Source of the DNA: an uncultured Acetatifactor sp.
GTDB taxonomy: Bacteria > Bacillota > Clostridia > Lachnospirales > Lachnospiraceae
DNA: 64,000 nt
Direction: 5' to 3'
Assembly: GCA_910585665.1 (NCBI GenBank)
Contig: CAJUFI010000008.1
Location: forward strand, 22,535-86,534
Under the pieces are notes generated by a model that worked only from the letters and a program-made list of their open reading frames with translations, did no database searches and was not told the DNA's origin. The translations under genes and the position numbers were made by a program. Each line of letters opens with the position of its first letter. Positions within the stretch are counted from its first letter, which is position 1. This document shows, piece after piece, positions 49,997 through 58,945 of the stretch.

Positions 49997-51292
49997 TCAC
50001 GGATGCACCGGGGTGGAGAGCGCGTCTGTGAACAGATCGAACTCTACGCGCATCATTGGTCTGTTATAGGTGCTTTTGTCTTCGATTTTCGACTCCGGGA
50101 TACGGTTCGTTCCGAAATAAATATGCGAGCAGCCAAAATATTTGTAATCCGGGTTTATCATGGCTTCATAATGATCGGGCGAATAGCGGTAGTTGATATA
50201 GAATGTGTTGTGTATATACTGTGAAGCATTGTTCACGCCGCAATCCACCGTATTCTCGCCTAACCGAGGCATATGGAGCAGGTCCATCAGGGCATTGGCT
50301 CTCTCCTGGTTTGCCTCATCATCCAGCCAGTCATGGGCGCCATAGCCTTCGCTGATATCGACCCAGCCCCTGTAGCAGGCGATGGCTGCCAGCTCAGGGT
50401 CGAACTTCAGGGGTTCGACGCCGACTTCGGCGCGGTACTCGTTGACTTCCTCGAATTCTTTTGCCTGCTCGTAGGTCATTTTTACGTCGAGCTGCAGCGG
50501 ATAGTTTTCGCCCGATGTGGCGACGCCTTCCTGGGAAGCCTGGTTCAGCATCCAGTAGAAATAATAGCACTCATAATGGTCGCCGAAGGCAGCGCGCAGC
50601 TCCTTTTTGCAGTTCTCCTGATAGGCGGCCACGTTGAAGGTCTCGTTTCCCTGGCGGCCTTCATGGACGCCCACGGTCTGGAAGTGCTCCAGCAGAAGCT
50701 CCTCGTCATATTGGTACAAAAGCGCAAGAGCCGGGAAGGATTCCATATAAAAATCCGCATCGAACACCAAAGACCAGTCGGCTTCCTCTATGTAGGCATC
50801 GTACAGCTCGCCGTAGTCCCACTCTACATCATAGGGGTTGTGGCCATTTTCCACATCCACTACGAAGGCGGCGCTGTTCTTGTAGAACGGCGCTTCCACC
50901 ACGGCCTGGAGCCCGCCAAGCCCGGCGATGGAATCGATGTCAGGGGAAGCAGTCGGGGCTTCCGGCTCGGGGCTGGCCACAGGTTGCTTTGTATCCGCAG
51001 GCTCGGGGCTGGTTTCGGACTCCACAGTGCTGCCTTGGGTGCCGCCGTTCTGGTTAAGGAGCTCATCATCGTCAGCGCCTTTCCGGTCTGCATCCGCACT
51101 TTCGCTTGCCGTATCCGCTTGCGGGATTCTGTCGCTGACGGAGACAGAATCTTTCGGAGCGTCAGTGCCCAGGGGGCTGCCTGCAGGCACTGCGTCCCCA
51201 CAGCCGGATAAGCATGCCGCCATGGCGAGCGCAACGGCGGAACGCAGAGCAGCCGTTTTTAGTCCATCGTTTGTACATAGTTTCTTCTTCAT
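49997..51292 (-). CDS. lipoprotein with CAP (SCP/PR1) domain
   Basis: About 431 residues. Signal peptide with lipobox: ALAMAACLSGCGDAVPAG. An acidic, Ser/Pro/Thr-rich spacer of about 90 residues, a middle domain (YDVEWDYGELYDAYIEEADW, repeated FDADFYMESFPALALLYQYD) and a C-terminal CAP domain with VNEYRAEVGVEPLKFDPELA, HDWLDDEANQERAN, RLGENTVDCG and NPDYKYFGCSHIYFG. CAP lipoproteins are surface proteins of unclear biochemical role. Start chosen after AAAGGACAGG; an ATG/GTG eight codons upstream is less likely. Confidence 0.87.
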   Translation of the reverse strand: MKKKLCTNDGLKTAALRSAVALAMAACLSGCGDAVPAGSPLGTDAPKDSVSVSDRIPQADTASESADADRKGADDDELLNQNGGTQGSTVESETSPEPADTKQPVASPEPEAPTASPDIDSIAGLGGLQAVVEAPFYKNSAAFVVDVENGHNPYDVEWDYGELYDAYIEEADWSLVFDADFYMESFPALALLYQYDEELLLEHFQTVGVHEGRQGNETFNVAAYQENCKKELRAAFGDHYECYYFYWMLNQASQEGVATSGENYPLQLDVKMTYEQAKEFEEVNEYRAEVGVEPLKFDPELAAIACYRGWVDISEGYGAHDWLDDEANQERANALMDLLHMPRLGENTVDCGVNNASQYIHNTFYINYRYSPDHYEAMINPDYKYFGCSHIYFGTNRIPESKIEDKSTYNRPMMRVEFDLFTDALSTPVHP

Positions 51293-51464
51293 ATTGATTG
51301 CCTGTCCTTTCGTCACTTATAGCAAGTGTTTTGGTTTTCATGCAGATGTGATGATGAGGATTCATTCCCTCGGTGTGTGTTTTACTGGGAACAGTATAGC
51401 AGATTCTGCCTGCTTAATCTGTAATTATTACGGATTTTTACCCCGAATGGGGTGTGATACATTG

Positions 51465-51488
51465 AAAAAATCCCCGAAGGGATTTTTT
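51465..51488. terminator. bidirectional terminator
   Basis: AAAAAATCCC-CGAA-GGGATTTTTT, a tetraloop hairpin with A and T runs on either side. It ends the minus-strand zinc-ribbon/DUF6273 cluster. A smaller CCCC-GAAT-GGGG stem lies at 51441. Confidence 0.88.
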
Positions 51489-51552
51489 CGTTACGGTTCT
51501 TACCAGCTTTTTCCCGCTCTCAAAATAGAATTGCCAAGTGGTATTTCCGCGG

Positions 51553-52338
51553 TCAATCGCTCAACTTGACAAAAGCCACAGATATGTCTACCGCCCAGCC
51601 GTCCGGACCTGGATAATGGCCCTTAAAGCCCATGGGGATTTTCTCGCCGTTTCCTGCATCGATATAATTGACTTCCGGTTCCTCCATTCCCACATAGGCC
51701 TGTATCTTCATGACTTCTCCGTAGTCTTCGCTGCCATCGTAAGTCTTGAAGTGCTCATAGAAAACAATCCGCACCCCGCTGTTCTCATCCTCAAAGGCAT
51801 CCGCTCCGTATTCTGTCTCATAATATTTCAGGGCAGATACCGGAAAGCGATCCTTCTGATCCTTTGTGTAATCGGAGAAATCAATATACTGTTCATCTAC
51901 GTGAACCCTGCCCTTCGAATTCCCGTGTGTCAGAAGATAGCCGTTATACAGGCCTTCAATCTCCGAATTATTCAGAAAACCGCTGCCCTGTTCCGGATAC
52001 AGCTGAAAATTTACCACCCAATCCCCCATCCAGGGTTTTAAATGTTCGAGCACGTCATCTTCTTCCGAGGCAGACGTTTTATCCGAAGCGATCTCTTCTC
52101 CGCCGTCCTTTTGTGCACCGCCGATTCCTTTGACAGCAAAGCCGACAGCAAGCAGTGCCGCGACAGCGATTGCCGCAATGCCGATCATTTTGTAGTTCTT
52201 AGCGCCATTCCCGCTGCCCTGTGGAACAAATCTGTCTTTTTTTACAACATCGTCCTTTTCCGCGGGTGCCCCGCACATTCCGCAGAACGCGTCCTTCTCA
52301 TTCAATTTCGCCCCGCATTTTTCACAATAAACTGCCAT
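51553..52338 (-). CDS. membrane-anchored zinc-ribbon protein
   Basis: A 261-residue protein. An N-terminal zinc ribbon (MAVYCEKCGAKLNEKDAFCG, MCGAPAEK) is followed by a basic linker, a TM helix at about 48-68 (MIGIAAIAVAALLAVGFAVK) and an extracellular domain of about 180 residues (LKPWMGDWVVNFQLYPEQGS, GFLNNSEIEGLYNGYLLTHG, SVAFVKLSD). The ribbon must be cytosolic and the sensor-like domain outside. The topology is shared with the next gene upstream, so the two probably serve one process. GGAGG precedes the ATG, and a perfect palindrome lies in the leader. Function unknown. Confidence 0.8.
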   Translation of the reverse strand: MAVYCEKCGAKLNEKDAFCGMCGAPAEKDDVVKKDRFVPQGSGNGAKNYKMIGIAAIAVAALLAVGFAVKGIGGAQKDGGEEIASDKTSASEEDDVLEHLKPWMGDWVVNFQLYPEQGSGFLNNSEIEGLYNGYLLTHGNSKGRVHVDEQYIDFSDYTKDQKDRFPVSALKYYETEYGADAFEDENSGVRIVFYEHFKTYDGSEDYGEVMKIQAYVGMEEPEVNYIDAGNGEKIPMGFKGHYPGPDGWAVDISVAFVKLSD

Positions 52339-52367
52339 TTTTCTTTCCTCCTAGTTTTAGTTCCGCA

Positions 52368-52396
52368 TCTGCTCTGCCGGACATGGGCAGAGCAGA
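52368..52396. repeat. perfect palindrome in the leader of the zinc-ribbon gene
   Basis: TCTGCTCTGCC / GGCAGAGCAGA, 11-bp stem, loop GGACATG. Related segments occur near 25070 (CATCTGCC...) and 55249 (GCCCGGCACCCTGACATGGG). It may be a REP-like dispersed palindrome or a transcript hairpin. Confidence 0.7.
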
Positions 52397-52445
52397 CACT
52401 GTTTTATGTTGCAAATTTAACTGATGCGCAGTATAAATTAGCTAT

Positions 52446-53447
52446 TCAGCGCGGTAATAATATGTAGATTGCCGGCCGGAAGCCCAGCGTCTCTGTCACC
52501 ACAGAATTGGAAAACCTCCCCGCCGTATCCACCGTTACGATTTTCGCCTGTTTTGCTTTTTCATCCGTATACCTTCTCCGCAGAGCCCATGGGGCAGTCC
52601 AGGCGTTGTCTGCATATCTATGCCGGGCACCGCCTGCCGTATCCACCGCCAGCCCGCTCCATGCGGCATACTCTGTAGGGGCGCAGCGGAGGGAAGCGTT
52701 TGCCTGCGTCGGGCTTGCCTTCCCCCAGTAATCCATGACCTCATCTTCCCTCAGGATAAATGCATAGTCCGTGGCATAGGGATTGTCTTTCTTGGCCAGT
52801 ATATCATCGCCCTTTACGGACACAGGAATAATCAGGGAACGTTCCTCCTCCGTGAAGGCCTCTGCCGCAAAGCTGTCCTGGATCCACTTTCTCATAGAGC
52901 ACTGCTCATAGGTGATTTCCGTCTTCAGATCCAGCGCCGAACTGCTCCCGGATCCATCGTCCCACGGCATACCGTCCAGGATATAACGGCTGACCAGAAG
53001 ATAACCGTCCTCAAAGGAATCCACCACATCCCATTCAATAGGCTCCGGGCCGTTCTGCAGGTCGCCGTCCTGTTCATAGCTTCCGAATGCAACTTTTCCG
53101 CCCACGTAGATTTCCTGCTCAAAATAAGGTTTGGCCGGGCTGTCCTCAGCTGCCCCGCCTACAGGCAATACAGCTTCTGCATTGGCTTCCAAGTCCGCGT
53201 CCACGCCGGAGACGACCTTTAGGACAACGGCCATCTGCAGCACCAGGAAGACCAACACGGCCGCAATCAGCTTACCGTCAATCCTGTCCCCTCTGACCGC
53301 TGAAACAGGCTTTGCGTCCGGAAGTGGCTTCGTCGGCGTAACAGGCTGTTCCGCTGGAGCCTGCTGCCCGTCCCTTATGGCGGTACCGCATTTTTTACAG
53401 AACCTGGCGCCCTCTGACAGTTTGTTTCCACACTTTCTGCAATACAT
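52446..53447 (-). CDS. zinc-ribbon protein with extracellular DUF6273-type domain
   Basis: A 333-residue protein. Zinc ribbon MYCRKCGNKLSEGARFCKKC at the N-terminus, a Pro/Gln-rich linker, TM helix near 58-76 (LIAAVLVFLVLQMAVVLKVV), then an extracellular domain from about 110: KVAFGSYEQDGDLQNGPEPI, EWDVVDSFEDGYLLVSRYIL, CSMRKWIQDSFAAEAF and GFRPAIYILLPR. The GSYEQD...EPIEW...RKW...FRPAI pattern is that of DUF6273 (SUMF1/C-lectin-like in appearance). It sits twelve bases downstream of a second DUF6273-type gene. Confidence 0.82.
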   Translation of the reverse strand: MYCRKCGNKLSEGARFCKKCGTAIRDGQQAPAEQPVTPTKPLPDAKPVSAVRGDRIDGKLIAAVLVFLVLQMAVVLKVVSGVDADLEANAEAVLPVGGAAEDSPAKPYFEQEIYVGGKVAFGSYEQDGDLQNGPEPIEWDVVDSFEDGYLLVSRYILDGMPWDDGSGSSSALDLKTEITYEQCSMRKWIQDSFAAEAFTEEERSLIIPVSVKGDDILAKKDNPYATDYAFILREDEVMDYWGKASPTQANASLRCAPTEYAAWSGLAVDTAGGARHRYADNAWTAPWALRRRYTDEKAKQAKIVTVDTAGRFSNSVVTETLGFRPAIYILLPR

Positions 53448-53459
53448 CTTTCCCTCCTG

Positions 53460-54458
53460 TTATTCCTCCACCCATATGGCAGGGCGGATTCCGTTGACCT
53501 CGTTTTTCATTACTCCCGGATTAAAACAGGTATAGTCCGAAAGAATCATCAGCACTCCCACACCATCCTCGTAGCATCCCGGCGAGCGTGTAAGCCAGGA
53601 GGAAACATAGCCGTTTTCCTCATAGTCCTCGCTCACATCCTTGCGCAGATAATCAGAATAAGCCTCCGATAATGCCGTTATATCTCCAGGGGAACAAAAT
53701 GCCTCACCGGCAAGAGAGCGGTAGTACACCCCCTGATTCCGAGCATACCTGGTCGGAGAGACTATGGCCCTTCCGCACTGCATCCTGTCCGGCCAGGTCG
53801 CCGCTTTCTCCGGTTGAAAGTACTCCACAAATTCCTCATATGATAAGAGGAATACATAATCATCCGTATCGTCGCCGCCCAGTCCGTTCGCCTTTTTCGC
53901 GCTGGAGGAGTTCGATGCGAATCCCAGATACCCTGTGTCAAAAGACCGGAAATCTGTTGTCATATTGTGCGTCTGCCGGATTTTTGACCGTTCTTCTTCC
54001 GTGAAAGCCTCTGTATAGAACTCGTTGTTGAGCCACTTCCGGATGGAGCTTTTCGCCCATGTCACCTGCGTCACCGATTTGTTTTCGTTCGCCTGCAGGG
54101 TGGTGTCTGCGGAGCTGTCGTCATACTTTTTGCCGTCTATCACATAATGTGTGATCAAAAGATACCGGTCGCCTTTCTGCCCTATGACATCCCATTCCAG
54201 AGGCTCTTTCCCATTCGAGAAATCAGCGTCCTGCTCATAAGAGCCGAACGTGACGACATTGCCCACCGCCAATTCCCCTGTAATCCCTCCCCGCTGACTG
54301 GATGCCGATGCCCCATGCCTTTCATCACCTGCAGCCACCGCTTCCGTCTTTCCCGTCTCAAAGGCGGCTGCTTTGTTCTTCAGCACCAGATTCAGTGCGA
54401 TGAAGTACACGCCGATCATGCCGGCAATGATAAGGAGTGTTTTTGTTTTTCCGCTCAT
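53460..54458 (-). CDS. membrane-anchored DUF6273-type protein
   Basis: A 332-residue protein with an N-terminal anchor (TLLIIAGMIGVYFIALNLVL, residues 6-26) and no zinc ribbon. The extracellular part has NVVTFGSYEQDADFSNGKEP, LEWDVIGQKGDRYLLITHYV, SIRKWLNNEFYTEAF, DYVFLLSYEEFVEYF and NGIRPAIWVEE, closely matching the downstream zinc-ribbon DUF6273 protein over its length, so the two are paralogs. AAAGATGAGC with GAGGACAAAG precedes the ATG. The gene lies in one minus-strand operon-like run with four neighbours. Confidence 0.82.
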   Translation of the reverse strand: MSGKTKTLLIIAGMIGVYFIALNLVLKNKAAAFETGKTEAVAAGDERHGASASSQRGGITGELAVGNVVTFGSYEQDADFSNGKEPLEWDVIGQKGDRYLLITHYVIDGKKYDDSSADTTLQANENKSVTQVTWAKSSIRKWLNNEFYTEAFTEEERSKIRQTHNMTTDFRSFDTGYLGFASNSSSAKKANGLGGDDTDDYVFLLSYEEFVEYFQPEKAATWPDRMQCGRAIVSPTRYARNQGVYYRSLAGEAFCSPGDITALSEAYSDYLRKDVSEDYEENGYVSSWLTRSPGCYEDGVGVLMILSDYTCFNPGVMKNEVNGIRPAIWVEE

Positions 54459-54496
54459 CTTTGTCCTCTCCTGTGTCCTCTCCTATGTCCTCCATT

Positions 54497-55216
54497 TTAA
54501 TGAAACGCGTAATATCCCTGATAATATCCGTAGGTGTCCGGCTCGCAATATTCCAGATAGCTTCCGTCAAAGACAATTGCGAACCTGAAATCATCATTGA
54601 TCAGATACTCCTGGCCATCGATAACCTCGATGCGGAACATTTCCAGCCCGAAAACCGGCCCGCCCATCCCGGACATATCGACTCCTTCATCCGAAATCGT
54701 AATAGACGGCGTGCTGTATTCAATATCCTTGCCATGATACTCATGGACTTCCAGCGGCACATATTCATATATGGGGGTCGAGCCTACTACCCTCTCTTCA
54801 ATCACCTCGTCCGTGCCCGCAATGTAGGTAACTTCCTTTTGCTGCTTGTGGCCGACTATGCGTTTATAACCTCCCGTGGTATAGGAGCCATCGTTCAGAA
54901 AGTTATATGCTATAATCGCCATCCTTTTTCCGAACTCGTAAATCTTCCATTCCTCGCCGTCAAAATACATCTCCACATTCCACTCTCCGGCATAGTTCCT
55001 CGCATAGGCCTGGACTGCGGCATAATCAGCTTCCGTCATTTCATAGGAAGTTCCTTCCAGGCCTTGAAGCGCCTCTGTATCCTCCTGAATCCTGCCTTGG
55101 CTTCCTGTGGCCTGTGCCTGATTCTTGAAATCACTGACCATGAATACCGTTGCCGCCGTCACCAACACCATTGCCGCGCCTGCTAATTTTCTTATGTTGC
55201 TGTTTTCTCCTTTCAT
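54497..55216 (-). CDS. exported protein of the DUF6273 cluster
   Basis: About 239 residues from the ATG after GGGAGGTG. A hydrophobic segment near residues 10-27 (LAGAAMVLVTAATVFMVSDF) acts as signal or anchor. The extracellular part (LEGTSYEMTEADYAAVQAYA, WNVEMYFDGEEWKIYEFGKR, GYYQGYYAFH) is Tyr-rich and I do not recognise its family. It is the likely first structural gene of the cluster; a palindromic leader segment is near 55249. About 38 bases separate it from the next gene. Confidence 0.72.
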   Translation of the reverse strand: MKGENSNIRKLAGAAMVLVTAATVFMVSDFKNQAQATGSQGRIQEDTEALQGLEGTSYEMTEADYAAVQAYARNYAGEWNVEMYFDGEEWKIYEFGKRMAIIAYNFLNDGSYTTGGYKRIVGHKQQKEVTYIAGTDEVIEERVVGSTPIYEYVPLEVHEYHGKDIEYSTPSITISDEGVDMSGMGGPVFGLEMFRIEVIDGQEYLINDDFRFAIVFDGSYLEYCEPDTYGYYQGYYAFH

Positions 55217-55358
55217 CTCCACACCTCCCTGTATGTAGTTTTGATTTGCCCTGCCCGGCACCCTGACATGGGCTGGTACTGGGCAAGTCTATAACGCATA
55301 TTATCATATAGCAAACACAAATGCAACATATAGATAATGAAAATAAAGCATATAGCCG

Positions 55359-55592
55359 TTATGCTGATAGGCATTCCAGGAGGAAACGAATCCCCTCCCT
55401 AAATCCTCTGCCGAACAGCTCCTTTCCCAGTTCCTCATGGAAAAAATTCAGATTTTCCTCTATCCGCAGATATTCCTCACCGGATATATGGGCTGACAGC
55501 TCCGCGTACAGCTGTTTTTCTTTCCGTTCCAGCTCCGGCGGCCTGTCCCTGACCCTGCGTGTATAAACCGTGTCTGTTAGGTATCGTTCCAT
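55359..55592 (-). CDS. small helical protein
   Basis: A 77-residue charged, helical protein (MERYLTDTVYTRRVRDRPPE, LERKEKQLYAELSAHISGEE, YLRIEENLNFFHEELGKELF). AAAAAGGAGG precedes the ATG. Proteins of this size and Arg/Glu pattern occur widely in Lachnospiraceae (DUF6809-like), without known function. It may be the promoter-proximal gene of the exported-protein cluster, 143 bases further upstream. Confidence 0.65.
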   Translation of the reverse strand: MERYLTDTVYTRRVRDRPPELERKEKQLYAELSAHISGEEYLRIEENLNFFHEELGKELFGRGFREGIRFLLECLSA

Positions 55593-55817
55593 AGCAATTC
55601 CTCCTTTTTCCGGCTGAGCCATGCTGTTGATTTTTTTAAGGTGCGTGCCTTGCAGTGAATAGTATAGCAGGTTCTTTTGGCATTTTCGTAAATTTTACGG
55701 GAATACATCATCATAAAGCAGGCTTTTGGAATTTCAGGAACCAGAATCAGGCACTGGGGCAGAACGGTGCCTGGAACAGTGGGGATTGGCTCAGAGGAGC
55801 TTCGGATAGCCGCGTGA

Positions 55818-55923
55818 TAAGGAATTGTCTACAAATAACTGATGCGAGTTTATAGCCGTTTTCGTTGTATTTCTTGGCTTTCTCCTAAACAAGTTGCATC
55901 AGTTATTTTCCGACAATTCCTAA
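55818..55923. repeat. palindromic MITE-like repeat, copy 3
   Basis: TAAGGAATTGTCTACAAATA ... TATTTTCCGACAATTCCTAA. The ends form near-perfect inverted repeats (TAAGGAATTGTC and GACAATTCCTAA; AAATAACTGATGC and GCATCAGTTATTT). It is the best-preserved copy of the element also found twice at 25429-25635, 30 kb away. Confidence 0.9.
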
Positions 55924-56084
55924 GCGAACTGGAGATTCTGAGAGGATATGAAATGGAAAGGGAGGGCTGGCCAGAACAGCAAATAGCGCATGAAAATAAT
56001 GCGTTGTGCGGATTACATGAATTTCCGGAGGTTAGTATTATTTGGGTATACTATAAGACAAACTATGAGCATGGGAGGGATTCT

Positions 56085-56417
56085 ATGAAACAGAAGGCAC
56101 TGGGCAGGCGTATCCGGGAGGAGAGGTTGAAGCTGAATCTGACACAGGAGAAGCTGGCGGAAGATGTAGACCTTTCCATGGCATATATCGGGCAGATTGA
56201 ACGGGGAGAGCGCAGCCTGACTTTGGATAACCTGGTGGCGGTGGCGAACAGGCTGGGCGTCACGGTGGATTACCTGCTCTCGGATTCCATCACTGCCAAA
56301 GACGATGCAGAATACCTGATATTACGGCAATTATTAAACGGCAGGACGAAAGAGGAGAGGGCCCTGGCAGTGAATATGGTGAAGCTCATGTTCGGCTATC
56401 TGGATAGAAGCCTGTGA
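56085..56417 (+). CDS. XRE-family helix-turn-helix regulator
   Basis: A 110-residue regulator started at the ATG after GGGAGGG. HTH_3 domain at about residues 7-62: LGRRIREERLKLNLTQEKLA, EDVDLSMAYIGQIERGERSL, TLDNLVAVANRLGVTVDYLL. A C-terminal helix follows (LNGRTKEERALAVNMVKLMF). It is a stand-alone gene just before the truncated URO-D-like gene and the integrated element. Whether it belongs to the host or to mobile DNA is unclear; composition is host-like. Confidence 0.92.
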   Translation: MKQKALGRRIREERLKLNLTQEKLAEDVDLSMAYIGQIERGERSLTLDNLVAVANRLGVTVDYLLSDSITAKDDAEYLILRQLLNGRTKEERALAVNMVKLMFGYLDRSL

Positions 56418-56429
56418 ACCCATGAAAGC

Positions 56430-56876
56430 TTACCGTGTATAATCCCGGCAGGCCTGGATGTAAGCCCGGATGTTCTCCCAGGGCACTTCCGGCTCCAGAA
56501 GATGGGTGGGCGAGACCAGGAGGCCGCCTTTTCTGCCGGCAATGTCCAGGTTCCTGAACACCTCCGCGCGCACCTGTTCCGGCGTCCCGAAGGGCATGGT
56601 GGTCTGGGTTCCGATTGTCCCATGGAAGGAGAGCCTGTCGCCGTATTTCGCGTGGATTTCTCCAAAGTCCATGCACTCCGGCTGCACCGGGTTCAGCACG
56701 TCGATGCCCGCCTCGATCAGATCCTCGATAAAAGGCTCCACGAAGCCGCAGGAGTGGTAGAAGATGATTACATCAGGCCGGATGGCCCTTGCCGCGTCCA
56801 CCACTTTTTTCAGGCGGGGCTTCAGCCAGGTCTGATACAGATTCTTGCTCATCATGATGGTGCGCTGCATTCCCAC
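56430..56876 (-). pseudogene. 5'-truncated uroporphyrinogen-decarboxylase-like (URO-D) gene
   Basis: Reads VGMQRTIMMSKNLYQTWLKP, RPDVIIFYHSCGFVEPFIED, LIEAGIDVLNPVQPECMDFG, KYGDRLSFHGTIGTQTTMPF and ends QACRDYTR. This is the C-terminal half of the URO-D/cobalamin methyltransferase MtaA-like family. The family's preceding DDxG stretch is cut exactly before VGMQRT, and the frame continues into unrelated DNA containing the start of a plus-strand gene. About 200 N-terminal residues are missing, so a deletion or rearrangement joined two loci here. Confidence 0.8.
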
Positions 56877-56891
56877 AGAAAGGAGAGCGCT

Positions 56892-57037
56892 ATGCCGGAA
56901 TATAAGACAAGAGTATCTTACAGAACCTTAGGCCCCAACAAGACTGCCGGGAACCTGTCCTGCGGCTTTCTCTACAAGCCGGACGACGGGGGGAGCAACC
57001 GGGACATTACCTTTGCATATTACGGCGGCCTGATTCA
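56892..57037 (+). pseudogene. interrupted gene at the mobile-element boundary
   Basis: MPEYKTRVSYRTLGPNKTAG, NLSCGFLYKPDDGGSNRD and ITFAYYGGLIQ read from an ATG after AAAGGAGAGC. The frame then runs into the end of the serine recombinase gene. The high GC of this stretch matches the chromosome, so it is probably the 5' end of the gene in which the element inserted. I do not recognise the family. Confidence 0.5.
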
Positions 57038-58891
57038 GTCGGTCATTTTTTGCGGACAGTTCATACATGCTATCCTTTTCTGTTCTCTGCTCCTGCGTTT
57101 GCTCTCGTTTGATTTCTCCCTCCGTATCTTCTTGGCACAAGCAGGACAATACCTTGATGCACCAGAGCCCGGGACATATTCAACGCCGCACACCGTACAA
57201 TTTTTAGCGGGCATTGCTGCCCACCGTTTTGTAGGTATGATATGTAATTCATCGACAAAGCCGATGAATTTATAGTAAATCTTGATTTCCTGCTTCACTG
57301 TTCCGTCTGCCATCTTCTCACGCTCCGAAACAAGTATCTTGTCTATGAGTGCGTTTATAACTGTTGCATCCAGTTCTTTTAAGCCTTGATAATTTCGGAT
57401 AAGGGCGAGGAAGTCACGGATTCCCCGTGATTTCTCGTAGCTTTCATTAAGAGTTTCCGTCACCTCTTTCAGCCTTGCTTCAATTTCAAGCTGCTCTTTC
57501 TGGTATTTCCCCGACATCATCTCAAAATTCCGCTCGGTAATACGCTCCATGACCTTATCCTCGTAGAGAGAGGAAAACAGCCTGTCCAGTTCCGCAAGGC
57601 GTTTGTTCAGCTTCTTACGTTCTTTCTCTAATGCTTTCGCCCTGCTCTGGTCTGTTTCCGTGAGCCGCTTTTCTATGGCCCTGACCGCCTTTTCATCATT
57701 CACTGCCATATCCGCAAAACAGTTGATGTCGGCAAGAACGGCATTGAATAAATCCCTTGCTTCTATATTGTGGGCACTACACTCGCTTCTTCCGTTTCTT
57801 GCATAATTATTACATGAATACTGTACACAGTCGATAATCTCTGGGCGTTTCCTCCTGTGTACGTTCATTGCCCGCAGAGCACATCCGCAGTCCACACACT
57901 TGATAACGCCTGCAAAAATATTTACAAATCCTCCCTTGTTCTGTGGAAGCCTACGACTTGTAATAAGCTGTTGGACAATATCAAATTCCTCCTGCGTGAC
58001 TATTCCCTCATGGGTATTGGGTATCACTTCCCATTCTTCGGGCAGCTTAGAGGGGCGTTTCTTGCTTTTCATATTGGCGGCAATCCGTTTGTAGCCTACA
58101 AGATTTCCCGCATATATCGGGCTTCTTAAAATGCTCCTCACGCTGTTCCCACTCCAAATATAGCGTTTGTCCTCGTTCCCCTCAAAATGACGTTCAAAGC
58201 CTGTTTCGCCACGCTCCGCCGCATAAGCGGCAGGGCGTAGGATATGCTGTTTATTAAGATGTCTGCAAATTTTGGCAACTCCATTCCCTTTTAATGCAAG
58301 GTCGAATATCTCTTTTACAACATGTGCCACTTTATCATCTATCAGCAGATGGTTGTGGTCGGCAGGGTCTTTGATATAGCCATAAGGGGCGGTAGTTCCC
58401 ATGAATTTCCCCTGTTGAAACCTCGCCCGATATGCCGATTTTATCTTAACAGATATGTCAGCGGCATACATTTCGTTTAAAATGTTGCGGAAAGGCGTGA
58501 TGTCCATAGCAGATTTATTCAAGGTATCTACGCCGTCATTGACCGCTATATACCTCACGTTATGCTCTGGGAAGAAAACTTCCAGATATAACCCACAATC
58601 AAGATAGTTTCTCCCCAGACGGGATAAATCTTTCGTAATCACGCAGTTTATCAGACCGCTTTCAATGTCTTTTATCATATTCTGGAAACTTGGTCTTTGG
58701 AAATTTGTACCAGAATAACCATCGTCCACATACGTTTTTGCTATGTGCCATCCCTGCTTTTTCACATAATCCGTGAGGATGGATTTCTGTGTCGCAATGC
58801 TCGCACTCTCGTTATCCGTACCATCGTCTTTAGATAAGCGGCAATAAATGCCGACTAAATAGATTTTCTTTTCTTCTTTGATTCCTGCCAT
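57035..58891 (-). CDS. large serine recombinase (integrase)
   Basis: A 618-residue site-specific recombinase that integrates and excises the element. Resolvase domain with catalytic Ser in IYCRLSKDDGTDNESASI, DGYSGTNFQRPSFQNM and LSRLGRNYLDCGLY; recombinase domain with GTTAPYGYIKD and RSPIYAGNLVGYK; zinc ribbon at CVDCGCALRAMN; coiled coil around 385-480. A second four-Cys motif (CTVCGVEYVPGSGASRYCPA) and a basic tail end the protein, an extension typical of TndX/TnpX-like element integrases. It is at the element's left border, as expected. Confidence 0.95.
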   Translation of the reverse strand: MAGIKEEKKIYLVGIYCRLSKDDGTDNESASIATQKSILTDYVKKQGWHIAKTYVDDGYSGTNFQRPSFQNMIKDIESGLINCVITKDLSRLGRNYLDCGLYLEVFFPEHNVRYIAVNDGVDTLNKSAMDITPFRNILNEMYAADISVKIKSAYRARFQQGKFMGTTAPYGYIKDPADHNHLLIDDKVAHVVKEIFDLALKGNGVAKICRHLNKQHILRPAAYAAERGETGFERHFEGNEDKRYIWSGNSVRSILRSPIYAGNLVGYKRIAANMKSKKRPSKLPEEWEVIPNTHEGIVTQEEFDIVQQLITSRRLPQNKGGFVNIFAGVIKCVDCGCALRAMNVHRRKRPEIIDCVQYSCNNYARNGRSECSAHNIEARDLFNAVLADINCFADMAVNDEKAVRAIEKRLTETDQSRAKALEKERKKLNKRLAELDRLFSSLYEDKVMERITERNFEMMSGKYQKEQLEIEARLKEVTETLNESYEKSRGIRDFLALIRNYQGLKELDATVINALIDKILVSEREKMADGTVKQEIKIYYKFIGFVDELHIIPTKRWAAMPAKNCTVCGVEYVPGSGASRYCPACAKKIRREKSNESKRRSREQKRIACMNCPQKMTD

Positions 58892-58945
58892 ACTGTAAAA
58901 CCTCCGTATCTGTCCTATCTGTTTTCATGTCCCATTGCGTACATT

